From Nitrospiraceae bacterium (lineage in GTDB: Bacteria; Nitrospirota; Nitrospiria; Nitrospirales; Nitrospiraceae): DNA of 64,000 nucleotides. Under the pieces are notes generated by a model. It saw only the letters and a list, made by a program, of their open reading frames with translations. It did no database searches and was not told the origin of the DNA. The DNA lies in contig CAKKRK010000028.1 in NCBI GenBank assembly GCA_919902665.1, positions 17,668 through 81,667 on the forward strand. The letters run 5' to 3'. The translations under genes and the position numbers were made by a program. Shown here in pieces: positions 18,145-27,465 of the stretch; the first letter of the stretch is position 1; the number at the start of each line of letters is the position of its first letter.

Positions 18145-18423
18145 CTATTTCATGCCGAAGTTGCGAGGGAGCAAGTTTTGTTGCAGCGCCTGACGCAGGA
18201 GCTGGGCGACGTTCCGAACATTAAGTCGGCGCATCAAGTTGAAACGATGGACTTCGACCGTCCGAACGCTGATGTCCAGTGTCGCGCCGATCTCACGATT
18301 AGTATGGCCCAGCGCGACCAATCGAAGAATCTCGCGTTGACGGGGCGTAATATGCAGAGAAGGTTTGGAACGGTGTCCCACCCGATGGAGCGGGAGTGCG
18401 GTGGTGTGTTTGCTTCTGGCCAT
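18145..18423 (-). CDS. Single-domain LuxR-type HTH regulator
   Basis: 92-aa protein consisting of little more than a GerE/LuxR HTH: LTPRQREILRLVALGHTNRE as ITPRQREILRLVALGHTNRE, then ISVRTVEVHRFNLMRRLNVR. ATG 18423 is preferred to GTG 18453 because a perfect AGGAGG lies 4 nt before it. No receiver or ligand domain is present. It lies opposite and between pyrD and the large permease. Its target is unknown; the divergent permease promoter is a candidate. Confidence 0.85.
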   Translation of the reverse strand: MARSKHTTALPLHRVGHRSKPSLHITPRQREILRLVALGHTNREIGATLDISVRTVEVHRFNLMRRLNVRNVAQLLRQALQQNLLPRNFGMK

Positions 18424-18451
18424 CTGTCCTCCTCTGAAAAAGTCTGAGGTC

Positions 18452-18480
18452 ACTCTAGCAAACGACCGGATACGTGTAAA
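18452..18480 (-). promoter_or_regulatory. Predicted promoter for the LuxR-type regulator
   Basis: On the minus strand, TTTACA and TAGAGT are spaced by 17 nt, about 25 nt upstream of the ATG. Five and four of six consensus positions match. Confidence 0.5.
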
Positions 18481-18566
18481 CGAAATGACTGATTTGTGCC
18501 GTGCGCGCGGATGTGTCTATCGGAACCGATGAGACCTTTCCCAGCAGAAAGCTTATTTCACGCTCA

Positions 18567-21182
18567 ATGCCTGCCTTTGTAAGGGCCTTACTCCTTCTTC
18601 TTACCGCGCATGTCCGGCAATGGCCGTTACGCACCCTGCTGACGATCCTTGGAGTGGCGCTCGGCGTGTCGGCCTCCGTCGCCGTGCGGACTGCCAACGT
18701 CGACGTGCTGCGGTCCTTTGAACAGGCGGTCCTGACGGTGGCTGGTCCTACGACCTTGGAAGTGTCAGGAGGGGAGACTGGGCTTGATGAACAGGTCATT
18801 AGACAGGTCAGAACCATCGCCGGCGTAACGTCTGCATCGCCGGTGATTCTACAGACGGCCGTTCGCATGAGAGGAGAGCACGTCGACCAAGCGGTGCAAG
18901 TGGTGGGGTTGGATCTTCTGGCCGAATTCAATACACGCGGGTTCCGCATGAGCCAGCCGTCAACGGAACGTCAGTTGATGGGGATGATCGAGCCACAGGC
19001 GGTGTTCTTGGGAGCCCAATTGGCCACAGAGTGGAAGCTGTCGGTCGATGAGCAGGTTGATCTTCTCCTTGGATCCAGGCGTCTCACCTGCCGGGTTGCA
19101 GGGATTCTTCAAAATGGGCCGGACCGACCTTCATCATGGGAACGCATGGCCGTGATGGATATCGCTGCGGCACAAATTACGTTCGGGATGGTTGGGAAGT
19201 TGGATCGAATCGATATCGTGACCGACGAACAAAAGACCGTCGATGAGGTTGCACAGGACCTACGGGCTGTTCTGCCTCCCTATTTGACGGTGGAACGGCC
19301 GGCCAACAGGACGAGGCAGGTTGAGCAAATGGTGCGCGCCTTCCGTCTCAATCTGACGGTGTTGAGCTGGGTTGGCCTGTTAGTTGGGATGTTCCTGATC
19401 TACAACACGATGGCATTCGCCGTCGCCCAGAGGAGACGAGAAATCGGAATCTATCGAGCCATTGGGATGACTCAGTCTCGGGTGGCAGTATTGTTTTTGA
19501 TGGAAGCCGGGTTCTTTGGATTGTTGGGAGGAATCGCCGGAAGTACAACCGGAATGGTGCTCGCGCAAGAGCTGGTGGCCTTGCTCAGTCAAACGATTTC
19601 GGATCTCTATGCTCCAGTCGGGGCCGGCGAAGGAGGGCTATTCCAGAGCGGCCAATTCTGGAGCATGATGCTCGAAGGCATTATGATTGGGTGCGTTATG
19701 TCCATGATCGGGGCCGTCGGTCCAAGCCTGGATGCCAGCCGCACCGCGACTGTACGAGCGTTGGCTCCTGGTGACTATGAAGCGAGTCAGCAGCTACGAG
19801 TGGGGATGCTCGCCATCATGGGACTGAGTTTGCTCGCGGTTGCTGGGCTCTTGAGTCTACTAGGCCCCATCAATGGGGTTCCTGTCATGGGGTACGCGGC
19901 AACGCTCTGTCTGCTGGCCGGTCTGGCCTGTCTGGCCCCGATCTGTGTCACTGGATGGCGGCGTCCGCGACAATATGTAGGACGTGCAGGGGGAGCAGGG
20001 GGAGTCATGAGGGGGATTGCCGTGGAGCATGCCTCGCGCAGTCCAGGCCGAAACGGAGTGACTGTCTCTGCCTTGATGGTGGGATTAGCAATCATGATCG
20101 GCGTGCTGGTGATGGTGCGAAGTTTTCGACATACGGTCGAACTCTGGGTCACTGATACGGTCTTGGCTGATTTGGTCGTGGCACCCTCACTGTGGCTTCG
20201 AGGCACGGAGATCGGAGGCGCCGGCCGGAGTCTCCCGCCAACATGGTTGACCGTCTTGTCTTCCATCCCTGAAGTAGCAGCAGTCGATAGTTATCGCGAT
20301 GTCCGAGTGGAGGTGAACGGCCAACGGGTGGCTATCGTCTCACGAGATCTGCGATTACATGCCCAATGGAGCCGGTATCTTGTCCGCCAGGGCGATTCTT
20401 CAGAACAGCTCGTACGGGCAGCCGATACCCGTGGTCTCCTTGTCTCTGAGGTATTGGCTAATCGGCTCGGGGTGGAAGAGGGATCAACGCTTGAAATTCT
20501 AACGCCGAGCGGACCCGCGCGATTCCCAATCGTGGCCGTGTTTTATGATTATTCGACGGACGGGGGGAAGCTGCTCATGGATCGGGCGCTGTACCAGTCG
20601 CTCTGGCACGATGATTTGGTCACGGTATTCCCCGTGTACATGAGCGCTGGGTCAAGTATTGATCGCGTGAGAGAACGGATCCTAGAACAACTGAGCGGCG
20701 TAGCCGGCGGAGGGCTTCCGCCGCTTGTGATCAGCAACACTGAGTTACGGAAAGAAATTCTCGACATCTTTGATCGAACATTTCTGCTGACCTACGTGCT
20801 GGAAGCTATCGCAATCGTGATTGCCATGCTGGGGATAGTCAATACGCTGGTCACGTCTGTCCTTGAACGTCGCCGTGAATTTGCGACGCTACGAGCCATT
20901 GGTGGCAGTGCGGAACAAATTCAACAGCTCGTGTTATGGGAGGCGGCCTACCTCGGTGTAGTGGGGATTGCCTTGGGCCTTGTTGGTGGCGGGCTGCTGT
21001 CGCTGTTACTGATTAAGGTCATCAATAAGCAATCATTCGGTTGGACGATTCAGATGATTGTTCCGATCGGCGCGCTTGTTCAGGCCGTGGCGCTCGCGGC
21101 GGTTGCCACCTTGGTGGCGGGCTACTTCCCGGCCCGGTGGGCCGCCCGACAACCAGTGGTGGAGGGGCTCCGGGAAGAATAA
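18567..21182 (+). CDS. Large FtsX/MacB-type ABC transporter permease
   Basis: 871-aa inner-membrane permease with two FtsX domains. Predicted layout: one N-terminal helix (LLTILGVALGVSASVAV), a periplasmic domain, helices around LSWVGLLVGMFLIYNTMAFA, a central pair of helices, a second periplasmic domain and a final FtsX unit (TYVLEAIAIVIAMLGIVNTL). Coupling motifs RREIGIYRAIGMT and RREFATLRAIGGS occur in both halves. ATG 18567 places the first helix normally; GTG 18501 is an alternative. Neither has a clear ribosome site. The ATPase at 16518 is the likely partner. Confidence 0.87.
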   Translation: MPAFVRALLLLLTAHVRQWPLRTLLTILGVALGVSASVAVRTANVDVLRSFEQAVLTVAGPTTLEVSGGETGLDEQVIRQVRTIAGVTSASPVILQTAVRMRGEHVDQAVQVVGLDLLAEFNTRGFRMSQPSTERQLMGMIEPQAVFLGAQLATEWKLSVDEQVDLLLGSRRLTCRVAGILQNGPDRPSSWERMAVMDIAAAQITFGMVGKLDRIDIVTDEQKTVDEVAQDLRAVLPPYLTVERPANRTRQVEQMVRAFRLNLTVLSWVGLLVGMFLIYNTMAFAVAQRRREIGIYRAIGMTQSRVAVLFLMEAGFFGLLGGIAGSTTGMVLAQELVALLSQTISDLYAPVGAGEGGLFQSGQFWSMMLEGIMIGCVMSMIGAVGPSLDASRTATVRALAPGDYEASQQLRVGMLAIMGLSLLAVAGLLSLLGPINGVPVMGYAATLCLLAGLACLAPICVTGWRRPRQYVGRAGGAGGVMRGIAVEHASRSPGRNGVTVSALMVGLAIMIGVLVMVRSFRHTVELWVTDTVLADLVVAPSLWLRGTEIGGAGRSLPPTWLTVLSSIPEVAAVDSYRDVRVEVNGQRVAIVSRDLRLHAQWSRYLVRQGDSSEQLVRAADTRGLLVSEVLANRLGVEEGSTLEILTPSGPARFPIVAVFYDYSTDGGKLLMDRALYQSLWHDDLVTVFPVYMSAGSSIDRVRERILEQLSGVAGGGLPPLVISNTELRKEILDIFDRTFLLTYVLEAIAIVIAMLGIVNTLVTSVLERRREFATLRAIGGSAEQIQQLVLWEAAYLGVVGIALGLVGGGLLSLLLIKVINKQSFGWTIQMIVPIGALVQAVALAAVATLVAGYFPARWAARQPVVEGLREE

Positions 21183-21219
21183 GCGCGACGACTGTTTAAA
21201 TGACATCGGCAGAGACGGC

Positions 21220-21594
21220 TCACGCCCTGGAGCCCCGTCCGTACTTATCCAAGAGGGTTTGGAGGTCTTCAGGAATGGGCATGGACTGAAACGGAGGGAC
21301 GCGAGCCCCGCCAGTATTGCCTATCGGCACCCACATTCGTGAAAACAGCAGAGCTCCCAGGATTCGAGGCAGTTGACCGGAAATTTCTACGCAATCTCGG
21401 CGCCTCCAACCAACCTTCAGCATCCACCAGTGAGATTTGGCATGTTCAATCGGAAACGATTGTCCCAAGATGTGTGCTCGCTCAAGATGGGAAAATGCGA
21501 GTTGGAGGTCTCCGGTGTCGTACCGGGCGACCGCCGCCGTCATTTCAGTCTTATAGGCTTGTCGGAGAATAGGGTGCATGGACTCATCCCTCAC
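21220..21594 (-). CDS. DUF3703-like protein
   Basis: 124-aa protein resembling DUF3703: HPILRQAYKTEMTAAVARYD, HLERAHILGQSFPIEHAKSH, WWMLKVGWRRRDCVEI and RMWVPIGNTGGARV. The function of this family is unknown; the N-terminal part looks like a helical TPR-like pair. The second Met (position 21579, MHPILRQ) may be the real start. It converges on the large permease gene and lies near a second small minus-strand gene. Confidence 0.8.
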   Translation of the reverse strand: MRDESMHPILRQAYKTEMTAAVARYDTGDLQLAFSHLERAHILGQSFPIEHAKSHWWMLKVGWRRRDCVEISGQLPRILGALLFSRMWVPIGNTGGARVPPFQSMPIPEDLQTLLDKYGRGSRA

Positions 21595-21639
21595 CGGTGC
21601 GGTGGCGTCACTGTATCCTAGGAAGGGGTGAGAAATCAG

Positions 21640-21837
21640 CTACCGATAGAATGGCGAGGCTCCGGCTTGATGCGACCGACTGCGCACGATGCCGTCATGG
21701 AGCCAGTGGATGAACAGAGCCATGTCTTGGGCTTCAGCGTGCTCGGGGTCAGCCAGTTCCGAAAAGATCAGCCGTTGGAAGCAGAACTTGCCATAGGAGA
21801 GTAATTCGCCACCCTCGATCTCTTCACGCCACGCCAT
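21640..21837 (-). CDS. Small hypothetical protein
   Basis: 65-aa ORF of no recognised family. GAGGGA lies just upstream of the ATG. The composition looks protein-like, with tryptophans and acidic residues (MAWREEIEGGELLSYGKF, MALFIHWLHDGIVRSRSHQ). No signal peptide or membrane segment is seen. It sits upstream of the DUF3703-like gene on the same strand, 45 nt away, so the two may be co-transcribed. It could also be a chance ORF. Confidence 0.45.
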   Translation of the reverse strand: MAWREEIEGGELLSYGKFCFQRLIFSELADPEHAEAQDMALFIHWLHDGIVRSRSHQAGASPFYR

Positions 21838-22053
21838 TTTCCCTCGATTGTTCGATCGGGTGGGAGGTCTGACAGCTAAGATCTCCGCACCTTCCAGTCA
21901 CGCACTATTCAGCACTCGGAAATCAACCCCAGCACTTCCCTCTGGTGCGTGATTTCCTTGCGGGAAACGGGTATCCTTCAGCAAAAATTAATCCGTATCT
22001 GCGTGTACTGCATAGGGACAGTCTGAGGGATGATTTGAACGACAAAGGGATCA

Positions 22054-23613
22054 ATGGCGAAGAAAGAAAAGCCAGGCTCTAAACAAGACACCGGTGCCAA
22101 CCTCGGGTTCGAAGCCAAGCTGTGGCAGATGGCTGATGGACTCCGCAATAACATGGATGCGGCGGAGTACAAGCATGTCGTGCTCGGCCTGATCTTTTTG
22201 AAATACATCTCCGATGCGTTTGAGGCCAAGCATGCTGAACTTGAGGCGCAAAAGAAGCAGGGCGCTGATCCCGAAGATCCAGACGAATATAAGGCCGTGA
22301 GGATTTTCTGGGTACCAAAAGAGGCGCGGTGGTCACATCTCAAGGCCAGCGCCCCGCAACCGACGATCGGTACGGTCGTCGATGATGCGATGAGCGCCAT
22401 CGAGCGTGATAACCCGTCGCTCAAGGGCGTACTACCGAAAGACTTTGGACGAACAGGCCTCGACAAGCAGCGGCTTGGCCAGCTCATTAATCTCGTCTCT
22501 GACATCGCACTTGGTAGCCCAGCAGATCGTGCGAAGGACACACTTGGCCGCGTCTACGAGTACTTCCTCTCACAATTCGCCAGTGCGGAGGGCAAGAAAG
22601 GCGGGCAGTTCTACACACCGTCGCGAGTCGTCCGTGTGCTGGTTGAAATGCTTGCGCCCTACAAGGGGCGCGTCTATGACCCCTGCTGCGGTTCGGGCGG
22701 CATGTTTGTCAGCAGTGAAAAGTTCATCGAAGCCCACAGTGGCAAGCTCGGCGACATCTCCATCTACGGACAGGAGTCGAACTACACCACCTGGCGTCTG
22801 GCTAAGATGAACCTCGCCATCCGGGGGATCGACGCGCAGATTGGCCACGGCGATACCTTTCACCATGACGCGCATCCTGATTTGAAGGCCGACTATGTGT
22901 TGGCGAACCCGCCCTTCAATGACAGTGACTGGCGCGGTGAACTGTTGAAGGACGACAAGCGCTGGGTCTACGGCACGCCGCCCGCAGGCAACGCCAACTA
23001 CGCCTGGGTGCAGCACTTCATCCACCACCTCGCGCCCACTGGGCTGGCAGGGTTTGTTTTGGCCAATGGCTCGATGTCATCCAATCAATCCAATGAGGGT
23101 GAAATTAGGAAGGCCATCATCGAGGCTGACTTGGTGGATTGCATGGTCGCACTGCCGGGGCAATTGTTCTACTCGACGCAGATTCCGGTGTGCCTCTGGT
23201 TCCTTGCGCGCAACAAAAAGAACGGCCGCTTCCGTGACCGTCGTGGTGAGACTCTGTTCATCGATGCTCGCAAGATGGGGACGCTGATTGACCGGGTCCA
23301 TCGAGAATTGACAGACGAGGATGTCGCTAAAATTTCCGGTACCTACCATGCTTGGCGTGGGGATAAAGGCGCTGGCGACTACGAAGACGTGGCTGGTTTC
23401 TGCAAAGCAGCAAAGCTGGAAGATATCCGTAAGCACGGCCATGTGCTGACCCCTGGCCGCTACGTGGGCGCGGAGGCCGTCGAGGATGATGGAGAGCCGT
23501 TCGAGGACAAGATGAAACGGCTCACCGCCACGTTGCGTGAACAACAGGCTGAAGCTGCGAAGCTCGACGTAGCCATTGCCGCTAACCTGAAGGAACTGGG
23601 GTATGGCGGGTAA
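22054..23613 (+). CDS. hsdM: Type I restriction-modification system methyltransferase subunit HsdM
   Basis: N6-adenine methyltransferase subunit of a type I R-M complex. The 519-aa protein has the N-terminal HsdM helical domain ([20 protein letters not shown]), the linker [18 protein letters not shown], the SAM site [10 protein letters not shown] (from residue 209) and the catalytic NPPF at 285-288. A C-terminal coiled segment ([19 protein letters not shown]) would contact HsdS. It is the first gene of the island, and its stop lies 11 nt inside the next gene. No promoter was clearly identified in the 216 nt upstream. Confidence 0.96.
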   Translation: MAKKEKPGSKQDTGANLGFEAKLWQMADGLRNNMDAAEYKHVVLGLIFLKYISDAFEAKHAELEAQKKQGADPEDPDEYKAVRIFWVPKEARWSHLKASAPQPTIGTVVDDAMSAIERDNPSLKGVLPKDFGRTGLDKQRLGQLINLVSDIALGSPADRAKDTLGRVYEYFLSQFASAEGKKGGQFYTPSRVVRVLVEMLAPYKGRVYDPCCGSGGMFVSSEKFIEAHSGKLGDISIYGQESNYTTWRLAKMNLAIRGIDAQIGHGDTFHHDAHPDLKADYVLANPPFNDSDWRGELLKDDKRWVYGTPPAGNANYAWVQHFIHHLAPTGLAGFVLANGSMSSNQSNEGEIRKAIIEADLVDCMVALPGQLFYSTQIPVCLWFLARNKKNGRFRDRRGETLFIDARKMGTLIDRVHRELTDEDVAKISGTYHAWRGDKGAGDYEDVAGFCKAAKLEDIRKHGHVLTPGRYVGAEAVEDDGEPFEDKMKRLTATLREQQAEAAKLDVAIAANLKELGYGG

Positions 23614-24781
23614 GCGGACGCGCGGAGCAACCACCGTCCGTTCCGGCTTTGCGGCCCTGGTTACCGAGGTCAAAGGCCGCATCCAGGCAGCCCAGACCCG
23701 CGCGATGCTCGCGGTCAATGCCGAGCTCGTCCGTCTCTACTGGGACATCGGGCGCATTATCGACGAACGCCAGCAGCGCGAAGGGTGGGGTGCTGCCGTC
23801 ATCCCCCGGCTGGCGTCGGAACTCAGAAACGAATTGCCGGAATTGAAGGGATTCTCTGAGCGAAACATCAAGCTGATGCTGGCCTTTTACCGTGCATATC
23901 CCAATCCAGGTGAGTTTGTGCAACGGGCTGTTGCACCATTGCCTGGCGCCACGAAATCGCCACAACTGGTGGCGAAAATCCGTCCATCTGAGAAAGTGCA
24001 ACCGCCGGTTGCACAATTGCCTGCGACGATGTTTTGGACAGTCCCCTGGGCGCATCACGTCATCATCGTGCAAAAGGTCAAGGACCTCTCCACGCGCCGC
24101 TGGTACATGGAGCAGACACTCGCCAACGGCTGGAGTCGCAATATCCTCGCTCTGCAGATCGACGCGCAGGCCCACGCTCGCCACGGCAAGGCTGTTTCCA
24201 ACTTCGCCGCGATACTGCCTGCGCCGCAGTCCGACCTTGTCCAGCAGACGCTCAAAGACCCCTACATGTTCGACTTTCTTACCCTCGCTGAGCCGTTCCA
24301 TGAACGCGAACTCGAAACCGCACTCGTCCGCCACCTGGAGAAATTCCTGCTTGAGCTCGGGCAGGGTTTTGCCTTCGTTGGCCGGCAATATCGGCTTGAC
24401 GTGGGCAACGAAGACTTCTATATCGACCTGCTCTTCTACCACCTGCGCCTGCGCGCCTTTATCGTCATCGACTTGAAGAAGGGCAAGTTCAAGCCTGAGT
24501 ACGCCGGCAAGCTCAACTTCTATTGCAATGTCGTCAACGACCGGCTCAAGCACGCAACCGACGCCCCGACCATCGGTCTGATTCTGTGTCAGACAAAGGA
24601 TCATCTGCTCGCCGAATACAGTGTTGCCGGCATCGACAAACCGATCGGCATCTCGACGTATGAACTGACGCGGGCATTGCCGAAGAAGCTACAGTCGGTG
24701 CTGCCGACCGTGGAGGAGATCGAGGCGGAGTTGTCCGGAGAATCGCGTGGCATGTCACGGCCAAGACGGAGGAAATCGTGA
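23603..24781 (+). CDS. DUF1016/YhcG-type PD-(D/E)XK nuclease domain protein
   Basis: 392-aa protein of the DUF1016 family, often carried inside type I R-M loci. The N-terminal DUF1016 helical part includes [20 protein letters not shown] and [18 protein letters not shown]. The C-terminal nuclease-like domain shows [18 protein letters not shown] and [17 protein letters not shown], which supply a plausible Asp and D-x-K pair. The tail is basic ([11 protein letters not shown]). It overlaps hsdM by 11 nt. The role is not established; nuclease activity is inferred. Confidence 0.88.
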   Translation: MAGKRTRGATTVRSGFAALVTEVKGRIQAAQTRAMLAVNAELVRLYWDIGRIIDERQQREGWGAAVIPRLASELRNELPELKGFSERNIKLMLAFYRAYPNPGEFVQRAVAPLPGATKSPQLVAKIRPSEKVQPPVAQLPATMFWTVPWAHHVIIVQKVKDLSTRRWYMEQTLANGWSRNILALQIDAQAHARHGKAVSNFAAILPAPQSDLVQQTLKDPYMFDFLTLAEPFHERELETALVRHLEKFLLELGQGFAFVGRQYRLDVGNEDFYIDLLFYHLRLRAFIVIDLKKGKFKPEYAGKLNFYCNVVNDRLKHATDAPTIGLILCQTKDHLLAEYSVAGIDKPIGISTYELTRALPKKLQSVLPTVEEIEAELSGESRGMSRPRRRKS

Positions 24782-24815
24782 ACGGTCCCAAAGCTGAGAA
24801 GCCGTTTGCTGCTGA

Positions 24816-24852
24816 CCTGCCTGCCTCCGAAGTGGCAGCGAAGGCAGGCAGG
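24816..24852. repeat. 11-bp perfect inverted repeat (hairpin) inside the island
   Basis: CCTGCCTGCCT and AGGCAGGCAGG form a perfect 11-bp stem around a 15-nt loop in the 125-nt gap between the DUF1016 gene and the HEPN gene. No T-tract follows, so it is not a standard terminator. It could be a REP-like palindrome, an attenuating hairpin or an operator. Confidence 0.7.
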
Positions 24853-24906
24853 AATTGAGGGTTGGCGCATGAGGCGTCTAGGATGGAACCGCCAGAGGAT
24901 GAGGCC

Positions 24907-25329
24907 ATGATCGATTACGACAAGCTTCAGAAAGCACTCAAACATTTGGAAGAGCAATATGCCAACCACAAACAGGCACCGAACCGTCCCGAACTGACCG
25001 AGATCGATCGGCAGGGCATCGCGGAATCCGTCATTCAGCGATTCGAAACCTGCTACGACACCCTGTGGAAAGACCTCAAACGCTACCTCATCGAAGAAAT
25101 TGGCCTGGCGGATGTCCCCAACAGCCCCAAGCCGCTGTTGAAGCTGGCCGGGCAGAACGAGCTCTTTGCCACCCCGGTTGAACAATGGCTCACATACGCC
25201 GACGCCCGCACCAGCACCGCCCATGACTACAGCGGAGAAAAGGCAAAGGAAACCCTCGCCCTCATGGGCGATTTCATCGATGACGCCATCGGCCTCTATC
25301 AGACGATGACAGGAACCACGTGGGAATGA
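24907..25329 (+). CDS. HEPN-family protein (HI0074/HepT-like, RX4HXY)
   Basis: 140-aa all-helical protein resembling the HI0074 'nucleotidyltransferase substrate-binding' family in the HEPN superfamily. It keeps the HepT-type motif R-X4-H-X-Y as RTSTAHDY (Arg101, His106, Tyr108). In the studied MntA-HepT pair, HepT is the RNase toxin and the MNT partner adenylylates that Tyr. ATG 24907 is used instead of 24862, giving MIDYDKLQKALKHLEEQ. Its stop overlaps the next start (ATGA), so it is coupled to the MNT-HsdS fusion. Toxicity is inferred only. Confidence 0.85.
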   Translation: MIDYDKLQKALKHLEEQYANHKQAPNRPELTEIDRQGIAESVIQRFETCYDTLWKDLKRYLIEEIGLADVPNSPKPLLKLAGQNELFATPVEQWLTYADARTSTAHDYSGEKAKETLALMGDFIDDAIGLYQTMTGTTWE

Positions 25330-27029
25330 CCGATGCCATAGACCTCACAACAGAGCAGCGCACCACACTGAGCATGCTCTTGGGACAGTTCCTTCCCGGC
25401 GTCGCCGTGTGGGCCTATGGCTCACGCGTAAAATGGACCGCTCGTCCCAACTCCGACCTCGATCTCGTCGCCTTTACCACCCCAGCCCAACACCATCAGG
25501 TAGCAGAGATCAAGGACGCGCTGGCCGAAAGTAATCTACCCTTTCCGGTGGACCTCCATGTCTGGGATGAAGTGCCAGAGCGCTTCCGCGAGATCATCCG
25601 CAAGGAATATGTGGTGGTGCAGGAGGCCAAACTACCGGAAAGCAAAACGAGTATGCCGGGTGAGTGGCCTGAGGTGACGACGTTCGCCAATCTCATCGAA
25701 GAGGGTGCACTGGAGATCGGAGATGGCTATCGGGCCAAGAACGAGGAACTTGGTGGTGATGGCCTGATCTTTCTCCGGGCCGGGCACGTGACCGATTCAC
25801 ACATTAACTTCACTGGCGTCGAACGTTTCCACGCTGCGTTGGAAGCACGAGTTCGCTCGAAGCTTTCGATGCCTGGAGACGCCGTCGTGACAACAAAAGG
25901 CAATAGCACCGGAAGAACGACGTTCGTGACATCCTCAATGCCGCGGTTCGTCTACTCACCACACTTGAGCTACTGGCGCAGTAAAGATCGCAACCGTATC
26001 GAGGGTGGTTTTCTTCGCTACTGGAGCAAGGGTTCTGAGTTTTCCGAGCAACTCTCTGGGATGAAGGCTTCTACCGATATGGCGCCGTACCTCAGCTTGA
26101 TTGACCAGAAGCGGCTCCGAATATCGCTACCTCCAATCGTTGAACAACGTGCCATTGCCCACATCCTTGGCCAGCTGGACGACAAAATTGAGCTAAACCG
26201 ACGGATGAACGAAACGCTGGAGGCGATGGTGCGGACGCTCTTCAAGTCGTGGTTCGTGGACTTCGACCCAGTCCATGCCAAGGCCGAGGGTCGCGATTCA
26301 TGTCTACCAAAGCACCTGGCTACTTTGTTCCCCGATTCCTTCGAGGACTCGGAGCTGGGGGAGATTCCGAGGGGGTGGGAACTGCGAACTATCGAAGAGC
26401 TTTCGGAACAAGTCGCAATGGGCCCCTTCGGCTCCTCAATTAAGATTTCCACTTTTGTGTCGGAGGGTGTGCCCGTGATCAGCGGTCAGCATCTTCGAGG
26501 CACCTTGCTTGATGATTCAGAGTTCAACTTCATAACTGAAGAGCACGCTGATCAGCTCAAGCGATCCAATGTTCAGCGAGGCGATGTCATCTTTACTCAT
26601 GCAGGTAGTATCGGCCAAGTTGCTTATATTCCTGAAACGTCACGCCATGAGCGCTACATCATCTCGCAGCGCCAGTTTTATATGCGATGCAATCCAACGA
26701 AGGTGTCGCCGCTATTCATCGTCTCCTACTTCAAAACCCCAGGAGGCCAACATAGGTTGTTGGCTAACACCTCATCGACAGGGGTACCGTCGATTTCACA
26801 GCCTGTCAGTTACCTTCGTCACCTCCAAATTGTTCTACCTCCTCATGATCTGTTGAACATTTTCGATTCGGCCGCTCGATCAATCTATCGTACCGTCGCG
26901 CACAATGAGAACCAATCTCGAGCACTTACGAGTCTGCGAGACACGCTACTGCCCAAGCTCATCTCCGGCGAGCTGCGAGTTCAGGATATGAACCGCTTCG
27001 AAAAAGGAATGCAACATGGCCACAACTGA
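25326..27029 (+). CDS. hsdS: MNT nucleotidyltransferase-HsdS fusion (type I specificity subunit)
   Basis: 567-aa fusion. Residues 1 to about 105 form a minimal nucleotidyltransferase domain with [16 protein letters not shown], exactly GSX10DXD (Gly32-Ser33, Asp44, Asp46) and a third Asp76 in FPVDLHVW. Residues from about 112 are a full HsdS: a first target-recognition domain, the central conserved region [20 protein letters not shown], a second domain starting [17 protein letters not shown], and the distal repeat [20 protein letters not shown] 25326 overlaps the HEPN stop. HsdS normally starts directly at its first recognition domain, so the N-terminal enzyme is an addition. Confidence 0.93.
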   Translation: MTDAIDLTTEQRTTLSMLLGQFLPGVAVWAYGSRVKWTARPNSDLDLVAFTTPAQHHQVAEIKDALAESNLPFPVDLHVWDEVPERFREIIRKEYVVVQEAKLPESKTSMPGEWPEVTTFANLIEEGALEIGDGYRAKNEELGGDGLIFLRAGHVTDSHINFTGVERFHAALEARVRSKLSMPGDAVVTTKGNSTGRTTFVTSSMPRFVYSPHLSYWRSKDRNRIEGGFLRYWSKGSEFSEQLSGMKASTDMAPYLSLIDQKRLRISLPPIVEQRAIAHILGQLDDKIELNRRMNETLEAMVRTLFKSWFVDFDPVHAKAEGRDSCLPKHLATLFPDSFEDSELGEIPRGWELRTIEELSEQVAMGPFGSSIKISTFVSEGVPVISGQHLRGTLLDDSEFNFITEEHADQLKRSNVQRGDVIFTHAGSIGQVAYIPETSRHERYIISQRQFYMRCNPTKVSPLFIVSYFKTPGGQHRLLANTSSTGVPSISQPVSYLRHLQIVLPPHDLLNIFDSAARSIYRTVAHNENQSRALTSLRDTLLPKLISGELRVQDMNRFEKGMQHGHN

Positions 27030-27465
27030 CTTGCCGCAATCTGAAGCAGATGCCCTGATCGCGCTAGCCAAGGTCAAGGTTAATGACGATTCGTATGACT
27101 ACCCTGGGACCGGCGGATCGCTCGTTGTGCCGCTCACATCGCAAGATAAACGCGAGGATTTCCTGCTAGACATTTATCGTGGACGAATTGATCTGCTGAA
27201 AGGTACGTACCAGAACCGTGCTCGTCAGGTTATCATCCTTGTTCGAGTCGATTTCGGCGGCGCGCCTCATCGCAATCCAGACGGAGAAGAAGTGCTATGT
27301 CCCCACTTGCATCTGTATCGCGAAGGGTTTGGCGATAAATGGGCTGTGCCTCTGCCAGCAGATCTGTTCCCCAACGTCAACGATCTGTGGCTGACACTCG
27401 AAGACTTTATGCGGTTTTGCAACGTTGTTGATCCGCCTGCAATTGCGCGAGGACTGTTCATATGA
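27016..27465 (+). CDS. Small cytoplasmic protein, possibly DUF6978-like
   Basis: 149-aa protein overlapping the HsdS fusion by 14 nt and the next gene by 4 nt. Notable stretches are [40 protein letters not shown] and [19 protein letters not shown]. It resembles small partners found beside DUF1828 proteins, which I recall as DUF6978, but this cannot be confirmed here. No signal peptide or membrane helix is present. The tight coupling suggests a two-gene module with the DUF1828/1829-like gene, inserted between hsdS and hsdR. The biochemical role is unknown. Confidence 0.7.
   Translation: MATTDLPQSEADALIALAKVKVNDDSYDYPGTGGSLVVPLTSQDKREDFLLDIYRGRIDLLKGTYQNRARQVIILVRVDFGGAPHRNPDGEEVLCPHLHLYREGFGDKWAVPLPADLFPNVNDLWLTLEDFMRFCNVVDPPAIARGLFI

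Noticed and set aside
21838-22053. att-like direct repeat of the tRNA-Met 3' end at the left side of the island
   Set aside because: No stretch matching the tRNA 3' sequence was found by eye.
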